NCBI RefSeq assembly: GCF_025602895.1
Contig: NW_026516323.1
Location: forward strand, 62,001-126,000
Direction of reading: 5' to 3'
DNA: 64,000 nucleotides
DNA from: Polychytrium aggregatum
Taxonomy: Eukaryota > Chytridiomycota > Chytridiomycetes > Polychytriales
Shown here: piece after piece, positions 26,614 through 39,609 of the stretch
Numbering within the stretch: position 1 is the first letter of the stretch
Layout: each line of letters begins with the position of its first letter
Made by a program: the position numbers and the translations under genes
Notes under the pieces: model-generated
Database searches by the model: none
Seen by the model: only the letters and a program-made list of their open reading frames with translations
Told to the model about the DNA's origin: nothing

Positions 26614-26909
26614 TCTAGCCATCGATAGCTGTTGTTTAGCAATCGATAGTTGATATTCAACAGCTAACAACACCTCGCATATACAGCCCAGCTGCAGCCC
26701 GTCCCCGCTGCGTGCCACGGCGCTTTCTTTCCTCGCTGGTGGAACCGCAGTCGCACCAACGGCCGGCGTTTCACCAGCGAAACACAGCGCCTGATCGCCG
26801 CGAGATAGTGCTGATCGTGCGATCCGAGATGCGATAAACCGGCGTAATCGAGCGCACAGGCGCTGGCTGTTGCTGTTGTTGCTGCTGCTGCTGGTTATCA
26901 ATCGATACC

Positions 26910-26976
26910 TCACTCCCTCACTCTATCACTCCCTCCATCACTTCATCACTCACTCCCTCACTCACTCACTCCCCCT
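26910..26976 (+). repeat. CACTCCCT-type degenerate repeat
   Basis: CACTCCCTCA, CATCACT and CACTCACT units alternate for about 65 bases. Confidence 0.7.
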
Positions 26977-28629
26977 GTTGCATGCCGACACATCGGGCTT
27001 GCCGCAGTCTGTGCGAGGCAGCAGCAGCAAGCCGGTGCAACTGCACACTTCCCCCCCCCGCATTGCCGAACAGAGTCGCCGGCGAGATACGAAATTGCGT
27101 GCGGGGCAGCAGATCGTCCACCGCTGCCGCTGCAGGCCTGCAGTCCCTTGCTGGCCGACGAGCTCTCGTACCCGCACGTTGCGCCGTATCCGGCAAACGG
27201 CCGCCTGTCCCGTCTCTTGTTCGCCGCCTTGCTGCTTACCTCTCTCGCCCGAGCTAATGCAGTCGTTGTCTTCCTTTGCTGTCGTCGTGCGCTGGATCTT
27301 GGGCAAGCGCCGGGGTGGGCTTGTGCGCCGACGCCACCATATTCACAGAGCTGCCCCATGCTGGACAGATGCATGGTCTGGATTCGTCCCACCTTCTCGC
27401 CAGCGCTTGTTGCGCTTGTTGCGCTCCGGCGACACCGGTGCACCCGCGGTGGGTTGGCTCCTCTCCGTCGGCTCCTTCGCTCCATCTTCCCCCCCATTGC
27501 CCTGGCCCAAGTTGGTTGCTCTCCTTCCCCCCCCCCACGCCATCACGAGGAATCCCCCGGCAGAGCGCCGCGAATCCCCCGGTTGTCGATGGGCAGCTTG
27601 GCGCCGCCAGCAGCCCCCCAGAGGCGACGGCCAACGGGATTCCCGGGCACATGGCTGGGTCAGGCGCCTCTGGTCCATCGGGCGGGTTGGGCCAATGACG
27701 ATCTCTTGGTCATCGTGCTTGGCCTCCTCGATGCAGTCGACAAGGCCGAGATGCCGTGGCAGACCCGCTTGCGCGATGCAGATGGGCCTGTGTCCCGATG
27801 CTGCCAGCCCAGTCCTGCACGAGCGAGCGGGATGATGCAGGGGGTAGAGTTCCCGGGATGGCAGTTGATGCTGATAGCAGTGGTAACGATTCGGGCAGTC
27901 GCACGGTTGTCAATCAACCCCAGTGCAATGGTCAATCAGCCCCAGTGCACTGGTCGATCAAGCCAATGCCATTGCATCTCCCTTCCAGCATCGCATCGGC
28001 CCAGCACAATCCCCCCCTGAGTGGGCGCTGGCATGACCAGCTGCCACCACCAGCCCGAGTGGTGCGGTGGACGAGACGCCACCAATGGCCCCCAGCCGCC
28101 GATTGGGTTTGCTGCTGGCCGAGCACAGGCCTGGTCTGCCAATCCACTCGCCCTCCCTGGTGCCAGCTGCTGGAGCGAAGGGGGGCTCGCAATCCATGCC
28201 GGAAGTGCCTGCATTAAGTTGTCCTTGCCGGTGGTCGGCATTGGTGTGCGTGCTGGTGCGTGCTCAGCCCAGCAGCTTTGGATCGTCGCCTCGCCATGGG
28301 GGTCCCCGGCTCCTTTCTGTATTTGTGCTCCATGGAAACGCCCGGGTCCATAGGCCCGCTGTCCCGATGTTGCTCAAGCCTGCCGACCAAGGACCGCTCG
28401 TCTGCTTCTCTGTCCGAGCCCCTCTGGCAGGCTTCCGCTCTGGGCTTGTGCTATCGGCCGCCACATCTCGGCTTGGCCGAGGGGAGGGGGCGTGGCATGG
28501 GCCCATTTCAGCGGCTCGTTGCTCGGGAGCAAGCGTGCTCTGCCGGTTCTCGAGATTGCCGTGTTGGTGCGCTCTGGCCAAGCCGACGGAATGGCGAGAT
28601 GCAAGAGTCCCGGTACTACCGCAGGTCGC

Positions 28630-28722
28630 ATCACTCGCCACATCCATCGATCGCATGCATCGACATATCCATCGATCGCATCGGTCGATCGCATCTGTCG
28701 ACTGCACCATCGCATCGGTCTG
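28630..28722 (+). repeat. ATCGATCGCATC-type degenerate repeat
   Basis: CCATCGATCGCATSS units occur several times with small changes, forming many overlapping ATCGAT palindromes. Confidence 0.7.
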
Positions 28723-29443
28723 CACCATAATCAAAACCGCCATGCGCTCTCACGCGAGCCGCCGCCCCCATTCAGCCGTCGCCCATGTGCATCCCGCTGC
28801 CGGGCATCCAGGACCAGAGCAGCTTGGTCAGCAGCGCGCATGCTTCGGGCCTTGCCTTTTCCTTCTCTCCGCCTTTCCCTTTCCTTTGCGGTTTGGGGGC
28901 CCTGTATTTGTCTTGTCTCGTCTTGCCGTAGCTCCTCGCCTGTCGATAGCGAGGCAGCGGGGGGCAAAGGAAGGAAGGAAACGGAAAGTACTTGCGGCCG
29001 GCTTGCACACCTCGGCACAGCCCTCGGGACGACATGCCGGAAGCGCTTCTTTCTTTCATGCCCGGCCATTCTTTCCCATTTTGGGTTTGTGGGTGCTGTG
29101 GGATGCTCTCCTCTTCCTGGGCCCGACTCGCCGCTTTCTTTCTTTTTTTCTTCTCCTTTGGATCACCAGCACAAGCCAGGGACCGTGGGTTACCGCTGCC
29201 AGGTGGCCCACTATGACGGGAAGGGGGAGCGGCTCAGCGACCGAGTCACACTCTGGCACATGCCGTCCAGGCGGCGGCAGGGCTGCTGGCAGTCGGGAGG
29301 AGGTGGACCTCTTTGCTGCTCGCAAATGCAGGGGTGGTCTGCCACCGATCGATCCATGTCAGCCATATCCATCTGTGGCTTGCCCCCATGGGAATGCAGC
29401 GAACCTGGCTCGTCGCTGGGATCACCAGCCCCTCATTCTTTGG

Positions 29444-29467
29444 GCTGCCTGCCTGCCTGCCCGCCCG

Positions 29468-29499
<32 letters not shown>

Positions 29500-29501
29500 C
29501 T
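29444..29501 (+). repeat. (TGCC)n tetranucleotide microsatellite
   Basis: About fourteen TGCC units with CGCC variants; a short CTCACAC repeat follows at 29519-29549. Confidence 0.9.
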
Positions 29502-30274
29502 CACACCTGCATCCAACATCTCACACCTCACACCTCACACCTCACGCCATGTGTCTCGGTCGCATATGTTGCTGTATATTTGTGTTCGTTCGCCTCAGCC
29601 TCGCTTCCGCTCCCATTCGTTCCCGATGAGCGAGAAGGCAAGCCCCGGCTCCGGCGGGTGCATTGTGGTATCGAGTCGAGCCACGTCGTTCCCGATTATT
29701 CGCTTTTCTTGACAAGGGCATATGAAGGAGGAAGGGGCCAGTCCAGAGACTCTCCGCGCTCAACCAGGCGCTTGTGAGCCTCAAGCTTCGACTGCTCGTG
29801 GAGACTGGGTTGCGTCGTCCGTCGGCACAACGGTGGTTCGTGCAAACCAGTCAGGACAGGCCCAAGACAGAGGGAAGATGAGAGGACACATCCGTCAGTA
29901 CACATGCAGGTGCCCGCACACGTTTTCATCGCCAACAGCACCCGGTCGCCCCAGGCCTTCATTGGCTCGCTCCGGGGGACTGACGATGCTCTCTGTTGCT
30001 GGATCGCTGCAGCACCAGGATCGATTCACCAGTTCGTCCAACTCTCCTCTGATGACCATCCAGCTTAGTCTCCGTTCGAGACATGTCCGCCGCTTTGATT
30101 CCGAGTGGCTCCAGTCCGCAATCTCGCTCTTGGGAGCAAACGGCGGCGCACCAACGAGATACCACACCGCAGAGTCCGGGTCTGGTCTCCCCAATATGCC
30201 CCAGCGTGCCATTCTCGATCGAGTATCGTGTCCTTCTCGTCGCCTCCAATCCAGATGCAGTGTCCAGTGCCGTT

Positions 30275-31080
30275 TCAGGGTCTCGCGACCAATACGCCAA
30301 ATGATCGATTTTGGCGGTGGCTCCATTCCAAAGCCCATATTCCGCTTGAAGTCATCGACACCGGCTTCGCAAACGTGAATGCACTTGACCCCACAGCGAG
30401 AGGGCCCTTCGTCTGAGCAAGTCCCGTGTGCATGTTCCATTCCAGAGCCCACCCACGCCGTGTTGCATCCCCATCAGAGCGCAGACATTGATACTTTACG
30501 TGGGCTTGTCCATGTAGATGTAGGCAATGACAAAGGCGACGATGGAGCCGTAGTATCCATAGTACCAGACGGGCTCCCAAGCGTATCTAGTGCGGTCGTT
30601 GGGCTGAGCCATACAGAGAGCGTGTTAGTGGCTGCAGCCTTGGATACGGCCGCGGATATTGGCCCGTTGGTTGCATGGACCTCAGGAAGGGCGCATGGCG
30701 AATCAACAGGTCGAGCCAGCCTACTCTGTGCCATGTGCAGCCAGGATTGACCTCGGTGCTCCACCATGCAGCAGATCCCGGAAGCCCATCGTCCAGAGAT
30801 CCGCGGGGAAGCGTGTGTCGTCGCCTGGCTGTGCCTCGTGATGCAAGGCCAGGGATGGAGAGATTCAGAAGCCAGTGCTTACAGCTCGTCCAAGGAAATA
30901 TCCGGTAGGCTCGTATCCCTCGGGCTCGTGGTGATGGTCGTCGTGGTGTTCGTCCTTGTGGTGGCCATTCAGCGAACTGGTGGCATGAGGAGCGCTGGCC
31001 TTTGCCGAGGTCGAGGCGCATCTCGAGACCAGGAGTCGGGGCGAGGCCGCAGATCGGAGCGAGCGCAGAACGGGCAGCAT
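30275..31080 (-). CDS. Complex I ESSS/NDUFB11-like subunit
   Basis: Three exons (31080-30883, 30603-30500, 30344-30275) give 123 residues. If the last intron is not removed, the protein stops just after MDKPT at 30496. Residues 1-35 (MLPVLRSLRSAASPRLLVSR) form a typical mitochondrial presequence. A His/Asp/Glu-rich stretch (HHKDEHHDDHHHEPEG) follows, then the family pattern GYFLGRAPNDRTRYAWEPVWYYGYYG and one membrane helix ending KPT. The last exon restores a WALEW phrase like the WAxEEA ending seen in this family. The product should be an accessory subunit in the membrane arm of respiratory complex I. It lies head to head with MON2. Confidence 0.65.
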
Positions 31081-31411
31081 GGTTCGTGTGGCTATTTTTC
31101 GTATCCTTCTCTCTCTTTCGTGGCTGGAGGGTCAAGAGCGAGGGATGCCTTCGCCAGAGTGTCGTCGGGGAGCCTGTCGGGTCGGCCGATGTGGTGTCGA
31201 AGGCTGTCGCAGACGCCCCAAATCGGTTTTTGCGTTTTCGCTTTTTTTCAAGCCACGGCGCCGGCTCGATCCGGCTGGAGCCGACCGGCTCGATCCGGCG
31301 GGGCTTCCAGGCAAGGACACACAAAACCGACCCCCGCGCCTGCCCAACAACCCTTGCTCGTCTGCCTTCCAGGAGCCCAGCACCGGCCTGCATGCCCCGT
31401 CCTGGCCCAGA
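31081..31411. other. Divergent promoter of the NDUFB11-like and MON2 genes
   Basis: The two starts are 331 bases apart and face outward, so the promoters overlap or abut. No TATA box stands out. An inverted GCCGGCTCGATCCGG motif pair occurs around 31256-31300. Confidence 0.55.
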
Positions 31412-34400
31412 ATGAGCGGACTCGCGGCGTTTTTGCAGAACGAGCTCGTCAACCTCTCGCAGGAATCCAAAAAGAAAAACAATGACATCAAAGAAGTGCG
31501 TGCTGGGCCGCGGCCCCATTCTGCATCGCCTCGATGGCGCTGTCCGTGCATCTGCTTGTGCATCTGCTGCTGCTATTGATGCTGCCGCGGCTGTTGTCGT
31601 GGCTGTTGCCGTTGCTATCGCCCCGACTCCTGCTGCTATGCTCGTGTGGCATGTCAGCGGATGCTTGCGTCGCCAGTCGCCCAGCTGATTTCGGCGTGCC
31701 GTCCGTGGCCGTGCGATATCGCCTCTGTTACGGGTGTCTGGATCCACATCGTCTGGGCTGCATCGCGACTGCCCTGACCCATGTTTGCTCGGCCGCCTCG
31801 AGCTTCATGCTTGTCCACAGCAACGTCCTTGCCCTGTACTCACGCGACTGTCGGTGCTCTGTTCTCTACGGTGACCTGCGTCTTTTGAACTCGGCGGCCA
31901 CCAACAACAGGCAGCAGAGCGTGTGCTCTATATCCTCCGGGCACTGAAAGACAAAGCCAGCAGCTCCAGTGCTCCTCCCGGCGTCGATGTTGTTGCGCAA
32001 GGTACACGCATCCACCAAAGACTACGTTCATGATTTCCCCCCCCCCGTGAAAATAGCGGCCTTATGATGGGTTGGGGGCCGCTTGTGACGGTGTCGAGGG
32101 GTGGCGTTGTTCTCTTCCTGCGGCATGTTCTGTTGATATCCACGCGTTCGCCTCGACAACGGATCTCGCGGCAGACGCTGGCCGGTCGATTATACACTTG
32201 GACATGACGGGCTGATGGGCTGATGGGTTGTCGGACTGACGGACTGACGGGCTTCATCTCATCTGGTCATTTGCATTTTGCCATACAGAGCTCTCCAAGA
32301 CCGATGAGCCGCTGCGTCCGTTCCTTCTCTCATGCCAGACCAAGAATCCAAAGCTGGTGACCATAGCCGTCGGCTATGTGTACAAGCTGATCTCCCACCG
32401 CGCCATTCCCGAGGTGAGATGCTGCACAGTGCGGAGAGCTTGATCCAACCCGATATCGCCCGAGAGCATCCTTGCCCCAAATGAACGATCGGTATCGGCA
32501 CGAGGCCCTGCCGTTGGCAACAAACCAACAAACAAATTCAGGGAGACATCGGTCCTTGGATCCTCTCACCGGCACCTCTCACCGGCACCTCTCACCGGCC
32601 CGAGGGGCCCTGGGTGGATGTATGTGTGTGATGGATCTGGGCAAACGTGGATGTGCCCCTGTACCAACGCAATCGTGTCGCTTGGTGGAATTCGTGCAGA
32701 AATCTGTCTCTCCGGTTCTCAAGGCACTCTCCGAGCTTGTCGCAACGCCAATGGATCTGCAGCTCAAAGTCTTGCAGACTATTCTTCCGCTGTTCAACAA
32801 CTACGAGTCGGTCCACGGAGAAGTGCTGGCGGAGGTATGCGACTGCCGCTGCCCCTTTCATCCCAATTGGCAGATGTTGGTCCTGGCATCGAAAGTGCTC
32901 AAGAATCGACCGCTGACCCATCGTGCTTCGTCCCTGGACTCAGTGTCTGGCTCTGTGTTTCAAGCTTCAAGAATCAAAGAGTCCTGTCGTCAGCAACACT
33001 GCCGCAGCCACCATTCGGCAGTTGGTGATCCACATCTTTGACAAAGTATCAAAGGAAGACGAGCGCTTCCCAGGTCGGTGGAGAGCCGTAAACGCATACG
33101 CTGTGATGTTCACATGCGACCGACTTTTATGGCCGTCCTTTCCGCTGAACCAGCCAAAGCTGATTCACTGTTTGGCACGCCTCGAAACCACAATCCGTCA
33201 CCGCTTTATTCCTTCCATCCCGCACCAGGCAACACGCTCAAGACAGAACGAATCGACCTGCCTGTCAATCACAACGCCCTCAACGCGCTGCTTCCCTGCG
33301 CCCGCGATGCCTTTTCGTTCTTTCAGGTGTGACTCTGCTTTGCACACATGGGCGTTGATTTATCGCTGCCACTATGTCGTCTTGTGGAGTAGCGTGCGTG
33401 CTCAACCGGTACCACCGGCTTCATCAATGACGGTGCTGGTCCGACCGTCCCGCGGTAGTGGTGGTGGAGCAGTCCGCAATTGGCTTTGCATGTGGCCCTC
33501 GTTCTGTCCGTGAGGGCCAAGGGCCAGGCTGCGACAACATTCGAATGGCGATATGCATGTGCACGTGTGCTAACATTGATGAAACCCGCAACCCTGGTCA
33601 CACCCGCGTCGATTGTTGCTTGCGGATGCGTATGCATTCAGGACTTGTGTCTCATGACTGTGGGAGAAACCGGCGGCTTCATGCAGATCTCGGGCATCTC
33701 CAAGGGATTTGGGCTTGAGCTGATCGAGTCGATTTTGAACAACCACCCGGGTCTCTTCAAACAAGTATGCATCGCTCGAGCTGAGCTTCAGTCGGCTGTC
33801 AGCACCGCGCCCGTGCTCAGGCCGTCCGTGTCCGCAGAATGCCCACTTTGGAGCGATGACGTGATTGCAGTTTCGTCTGAGCTGACATTGAATATGGCAA
33901 TTCAACCCACACAGCACCCTGAGCTGAAGGCTTTGCTGAAGGACCGTATCTGCCCGATGGTCATCAAATCGTTCTCGGACAAAAACGACTTTGCTATGAC
34001 CGTCCGGTTGACGCGACTGGCTCACACTGTTACCAAGCAGTTTATCGGCGTTCTGGTAAGACCCAACGCTGCTGACCGAGCTAGTGCACTGCCGGATGCG
34101 AGTGCTGAAGATGCCTGTCGTTCTCTTGGTGGATCTGGGCAGTGAGGCACTCACGGGTGTGGCTCATAGGTGTGGCCCATAGGTGTGACTTACGGGTGTC
34201 GCTCGCCTCTTGTTATTTGCATATCCTTGCACATCCTTCCATATTCTTGCACCTCCTTCCATATCCTTGCACATCCTTGCATATCCTTGCATATCGTTAA
34301 CTCCAAATCACATCCATCCGTGCTGTCATCGTTGGCGCTGTTGGTAACATCCGTATCGTTGTGTGCACCAGTCCATGGAGTGCGAGATCTTCATGTCCAT

Positions 34401-37400
34401 GTTCATCAAGGTGCTGGAGGCGGGCGATCAGGCCCCCCTGTGGCATCGTGTGCTTGTACTCGAGGTGTACAAGAGCATTTGCAACGACATCAATCTCCTG
34501 CGGTAAGGGGCTCGCTGCACCACGCATCACCACGCATCACCAAAACAGCTTGGTCCAACTGCAGCAGTGGTGGCTGACGTTATCGTCGGACTCACACCAA
34601 CCCTGTGTATACAGCGCCATCTTCAATCAGTACGACGCCAAGGACCACTCTGTCAAGATTTTTTACGAGATCACGGCTGGCTTTGGTCGGGTAATCGTTT
34701 CCGAGAAGCACTACCTGCTCCAGGCTTCGTCGTCGATGGCCGGCGAGAGTCCCACCAACACTGGCGGTGTCCTGGGCTCTGCCCTCACGGGATCAGGCGG
34801 GAGCACTGAGTCCTATGCCGTTACCTTTGCTGGATCGTCCATCAAGATTCCGTGGTAGGTGGAGCGATGACGTTCTGCTACTGACTCGCAAGTGATCGGA
34901 GCCACTCGGTCGGCGATTCAGCGACAGTGTGCGGTGCTTGTGATCGTGCGTCTTCCACGTGGGATCGAAACGGGTCGCATTTGCAATCTCCATATGTCTG
35001 GATCATGATTGAGGACCACTCCAAAGGCATGTGCGAAGCGATCAAATCGGTCAAGCTCCCCCCCCCTGCTGCAGCTTCGACCTTTGCTAACCAGCACCTG
35101 ACACACTCCTTCCGTCACAGCATCGATCAGCTCGACAAATCCGACCCGCCGTCGTTCCCAGACACATACCCCTTGAATCTGGCCATCCAGTGTCTCGCCA
35201 ACATGGTCGAATCGCAAGCCACGGTGGTGCCTATCCTCCGCTCCCCCAGCACCACTCCGAGCGAGACCGAGAAGAATGACATCATCGTTGCGATCGAAAT
35301 GGCCAAGGCCTCGTGGGGCGGCATCCTTGGGGCCCTGAACTTTCTCATCACCGGCTCGGTCGACGACGATCTCTTTGGCCTCGTCACGCGGTCGTTTACC
35401 AACTTTACGGGCGTGATCGGACTGCTCGGCCTCGTCTCTCACCGCGACGCCTTCATTGGATCGCTGTGCAAGGTCTGCGTTCCTAGTTCCGCCGTGATCA
35501 GCGCCGATATGCCAAATCTGCAAAACGTCAGCGGATTCAGCCTCTTCAACATCATGCAGGCTCCGTCTGTCAAGCCCTCAGGCAACCTCGGGGTCCTCAC
35601 CGATCGCAATGTGGTGTGTCTCCGGTCCCTCCTCACAATCGCGTACACGCTCACGCCCATCCTCGAAGACAAGGCCTGGTATCTGATCCTGGAGACGCTG
35701 GAAGTAGCCGACGGACTCTTGGCTGCCGGCAAGTGGGGAAAGGCTGCCCGCGACGACCTGGCCAAGGCCGGCGCTGCTGGCGCCCAACCCATCGAAAACC
35801 AGTACGTCCTGACCCAAACGCTGATCAAGAAGCTCTTTGACATGTCCAAGGATATGGGTCTGCGCAGCTTTGCCGAGTTTATCAAGGCCCTGTGTCAGCT
35901 CTGCCGATCGACGGTCTCCAGAGACGGCGGTCCTGGCAGCGAGCGCGACACTCTCGGCAAGGACACGAAAGGCGCCGAGGAGAAGTCGTTTGCCATCGCC
36001 AAGCTGCAGCAGGTGGCCATGCTCAACGCCACCCGACTGATGACGTCGACAGTCGTTGCCGGCGAGGCCGACGGCGCCAAGCGCGAGTCTGACACCTGGA
36101 CTATCATCATGTCGGAGCTCATCCAGATTGCGCACGCCCCCAACTATCCGATGTCGGTCCGCCTGCAGGTCTGCCAGACGTTCTCGGAGGTGCTCACGGG
36201 TGTGTGCCAGGCATCGGATCTCAAGGATCCCAGCGTCGAGATGAAGATCCTCGAGCCCGTCAAGCAGCTGATGCTGGGCACAACGCCGTCGGCGCCCGTG
36301 TATTCGATGGAGGAGCGCGAGCGCATCATGAAGAGCGGCTGGTTCTTTGACATTCAAAAATGTGGCCTCGAGACGCTCTTCAAGATCCTCCAAACCAGCG
36401 GCCAGAACCTGTCGCACGGATGGGAGCTGGTGTTTGAGATTGTCCAGACACCCCTGGTTACGGGCGCGGGCTCGGCCAAGAAGCGCTTTGCCAAGAGCGT
36501 GACCCCCTCCGGGTCGATTCGCAACTTTGCCAACTCGACCGATGTCGCGGATGAGCCTGCTGTGATCAGCCCGGTCGACAGCATTGGGGCCTCCGCGGGG
36601 CAGGCCCTGCCCTCGGGGACGGCCATTCTGAAGAACGCCCTGCTGGTCCGCAACGCCTTTCCGATCCTGCAGCTCATCTGTACGGACTTTTTGTCGCTGC
36701 TGTCGCTGCGATGCCTGTACGACTGTATCGAGTCGCTTGGAGGATTCGGCTCGCAGAACGAGGACCTGAACATTGGCTTGACCGCAATCGGGCTCTTGTG
36801 GTCGGTCGGAGACTTTGTCCTGACCAAGCGGCAAGGGATCGAGGGATCGGCGTCGCCGCATTTGACTGCCGAGCCCATCACGGCCGATACCCTGGACGGA
36901 CCCATCACAGTGCAGAGCCTCGATTTGCTGTGGATGTACCTGCTCTCGCATCTGTCGCAGCTGTGTGCTGACACGCGACCGGAGGTCCGCAACTCGTCCA
37001 ACCAGACGCTCTTCCGCACGATCACAATGAACGGACCGCGACTGACGCTCGAGGCCTGGAGCGAGTGTATCTGGAAGATTCTGTTCCCGCTCCTCGAGCG
37101 AGTCAAGCTCACAAGCGACCGTGTCGAGCAGGACCAGAAGGAACTGACTGGCGAGGGCATCGAGCTGCCCACACGCGACCGGCCGCTCTCGATCTCGGGC
37201 AGCCTCACACGGGTCTCGGTCTCCAAGAAGCAAGTCTCGACGACGCTCCTGTCGGCTGTGGGGGCGAGTCAGCATCACTCGCGCAACACCATGACGAAGC
37301 AGTGGGACGAAACCAAGGTCCTGACGCTGGGCGGCGTGACAAAAACTCTGATCGACTTTTTCCCGCTCCTCCTGAAGCTTGGCAAGCGCTTTGATGAAGC

Positions 37401-39609
37401 ATGGAGCCTGCTCCTGGACTACATCAAGACTTGGTGCCTGTGCAGCAGCCCCGAGGTCTCGATGGCGGCCATCAAGGCGTTCCGCTCGCTGGTCCGATAC
37501 CCTATCGAGCAAGGAGGCTTCAAGGCGATCGAGGGCGTTGGCAGCGATGTCGCGACAGAGAACCGCCTCATTGCCTTGTGGAAGACGGCTTGGGACATTT
37601 GGGAGGCAATCGGCCTCGGGGTGATCGACTCAACAGACGAAGCCAGAGCCAAGGCGGCGGCGGCAACGACTGACGAGGGCCCCAGCAGCTCCGCCCAAAG
37701 CCTCTCGCAGACGGCAGGAAGCAGCAAAGTGCTCCGCGGCAGTCTGTACCACGGCACGTTTTCCCAGGAGGCACTGGCAGCGTACGCGACTCTGTCCGGG
37801 GACATTTACGAATCCATTGCGACCGTCTTTACGCTGAACGACTATCGACGCCTGGCCTATATCCTGGTGTCGCTTGCTGGATACCACACCAATCCGCTAC
37901 CGGCGCTGGCATCGAGCCGCATGCGCCTGGATTTCTCAAGCGACCTCGACAACCTGACAGCCGTGCAGACCGCCATTCTGGAGGTCTTTGTCGGTGAGCT
38001 CGGAGACAGCTCGGACGCAGATGCAGGGACACGCAAGCCCCGTATCCGAATCGAACGGATTGAAGGTGCCCCAGAGTGCGCGATCACGGCCCTGTGCGCA
38101 TTCGCCCTGATGCCGCTGGTGCGAGTGTCTGGGTCGGCTCCCAGACTGGGGTCGGATGCGTCTCTGAGCGCCGCTGCGGGCGGAGGCCCAGAGAGCGTCG
38201 CTCCGAGCGCCAACCCGAGCGGCGTGGCATCCACTGTCGGCACCGACCCCGCCAGCAAGTCCAACTACACATTCATTGCACTCAGCCGACGGTCGATGGA
38301 GCTCCTCAAGATCGTGTACGACCAGTATTCTGCGCGTGCGTCCATCTACACCACGGGCTGCTTTGATGTCATTGTCGAGTCCCTTGGTGAGCTGATGAAG
38401 TGCAAGTACCAGTGTCCCCCAGTTGGAAACAAGGACGGGGCCGTGGCGCTCTGGAAGCTCGCATCAAACGCCTTCTTGTCGATCGCAAAAACAGGCATGC
38501 CCGAGCTCGAGAAGCGGTTTGTCGGAGGTATGCGCCCTTTTGGAGCCGCACGAGAGGGTCCAGAGAAGTGGCTTTGAGAGCGTGCTGATGACACTGTGTT
38601 TCGTTTCATGATAAACTTGACTTCACAGGGCTGCCTCAGACTGTCCTCGACGAAGTGTATGCCAAGGTCATTGACAACTTTGACGGTGTCTTGCTGCCAA
38701 AGAGGTGGGTGCGACACAACGAGCATGTGCAAAGATGGATGGAAAAGCTCGGGGGATACCGGGCAGATGCAGAACCACCGAGTCGGGCCGAGAATGAGAT
38801 CCAGCGACAAACGGGACGCCATGCGGGCCGCTTACGCACGGAATCTCCTTTCTCCTCCTCCCAGCAAACCCCCGGCAACAGCGACCGCAGACGACTTGGC
38901 GACCGACGAGGTCTTTGACATTTCGGTTCTGCAAACGATCGAGACGTTTGTGGTTCCTCATATGGCCCAATCCCACGTCTCGGACAAGGTACTGGCCACT
39001 CTGATACAGATTGCGACTCGGGGTGCCAGCTATCTGGAGAACACCGCTGGATTGGATGGAGACGCTTCAGCACCGCTGGATGGCCAGCCAAGTGCACTGG
39101 AGCCGGTCCGTCGAGCCAAGTTTGCCACCGAGTGTTTCGAGGTACTCTTTGGATTCTGCGCCGAGGTCAGTCTCAAGACGACAGAGACGGAAGAAGCCCG
39201 CACTCGGGTGGCGGAAATCGCTGTGCCGGCTCTGATCCAGAAGGCCAAGGTGGTGCTCAAGACATTCCAGGCACGATCAAGCACTGCCGAGGGTGCTGCC
39301 CACGGCGCTCTCCAGCTGGCCTTTGTGCAGGAAACCCAGTTCCTCCTGGAGCACCTTGCGGCACTGAACGTGCGCCCTGGGGTCCTGATCAAGACCGTGG
39401 TTGACTTGAAGGTGTCGCCGATTCGGTCGCATATCCTATCTGGGCGATCGGCGCACTTGTTTTGCATCTACCACGACCTGTGCGACTGCCTGAGCGTGCT
39501 GTCGGCCTCGAAGAGCGCCGAAGAGGCGGCTGTGACGGCGGCGATCAAGCTCTGTCTGGAAAAGATTGGCAAGGAACTTGGCTTGGATTCTGTGGCGTTA
39601 TCGTTCTGA
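31412..39609 (+). CDS. MON2: MON2 homologue, Golgi-endosome trafficking scaffold
   Basis: Thirteen exons give 1886 residues: 31412-31495, 31911-32001, 32289-32413, 32700-32834, 32944-33073, 33154-33326, 33642-33764, 33915-34055, 34372-34502, 34615-34854, 35121-38527, 38629-38704, 38805-39609. Phases agree at all joins; the donor after 33073 (GTCGGT) is unusual. MON2 is a large HEAT/armadillo-like protein related to Sec7-type Arf exchange factors but lacking the Sec7 domain. With DOP1 and a Neo1-type flippase it supports retrieval from endosomes to the Golgi. Diagnostic stretches are the N-terminal DCB domain (ELVNLSQESKKKNNDIKEAAE), FKLQESKSPVVSNTAAATIRQ, GFGLELIESILNNHPG, TECEIF-like MECEIFMSMFIKVLEAGD, and DQLDKSDPPSFPDTYPL. 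The long middle exon covers the HUS and HDS regions. Confidence 0.92.
34217..34296 (+). repeat. 10-bp repeat inside a MON2 intron
   Basis: ATATCCTTGC and ACATCCTTSC units repeat about eight times within the MON2 intron 34056-34371, before its acceptor. The pyrimidine content may contribute to the splice acceptor region. Confidence 0.85.

Larger units (their letters stand above)
23389..30274. other. Gene-poor, repeat-rich 6.9-kb region
   Basis: Overlapping open frames on both strands are long only because the DNA is GC-rich; none shows a domain, a plausible start or splice continuity. The region contains at least seven tandem repeat arrays, listed separately. Its left end should include the promoter of the C2H2 factor, and its right end the 3' flank of the NDUFB11-like gene. 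I see no gene that I can defend. Confidence 0.5.

Noticed and set aside
26870-28020. Overlapping 321- and 290-codon plus-strand frames
   Set aside because: Low-complexity GC-driven frames with no recognisable sequence; neither splices into a neighbour.
28067-29629. 520-codon plus-strand open frame in the gene-poor region
   Set aside because: Ala/Pro/Ser/Cys-rich, overlapped by a 406-codon frame in another phase, runs through the (TGCC)n repeat, and shows no domain or conserved motif.
31534-31947. 137-codon frame starting in MON2 intron 1
   Set aside because: Lies between two well-supported MON2 exons and overlaps the second in another phase.
35578-37512. 644-codon open frame antisense to MON2
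   Set aside because: It mirrors the biased codons of the long MON2 exon, has no domain, and its partner strand encodes a conserved protein.
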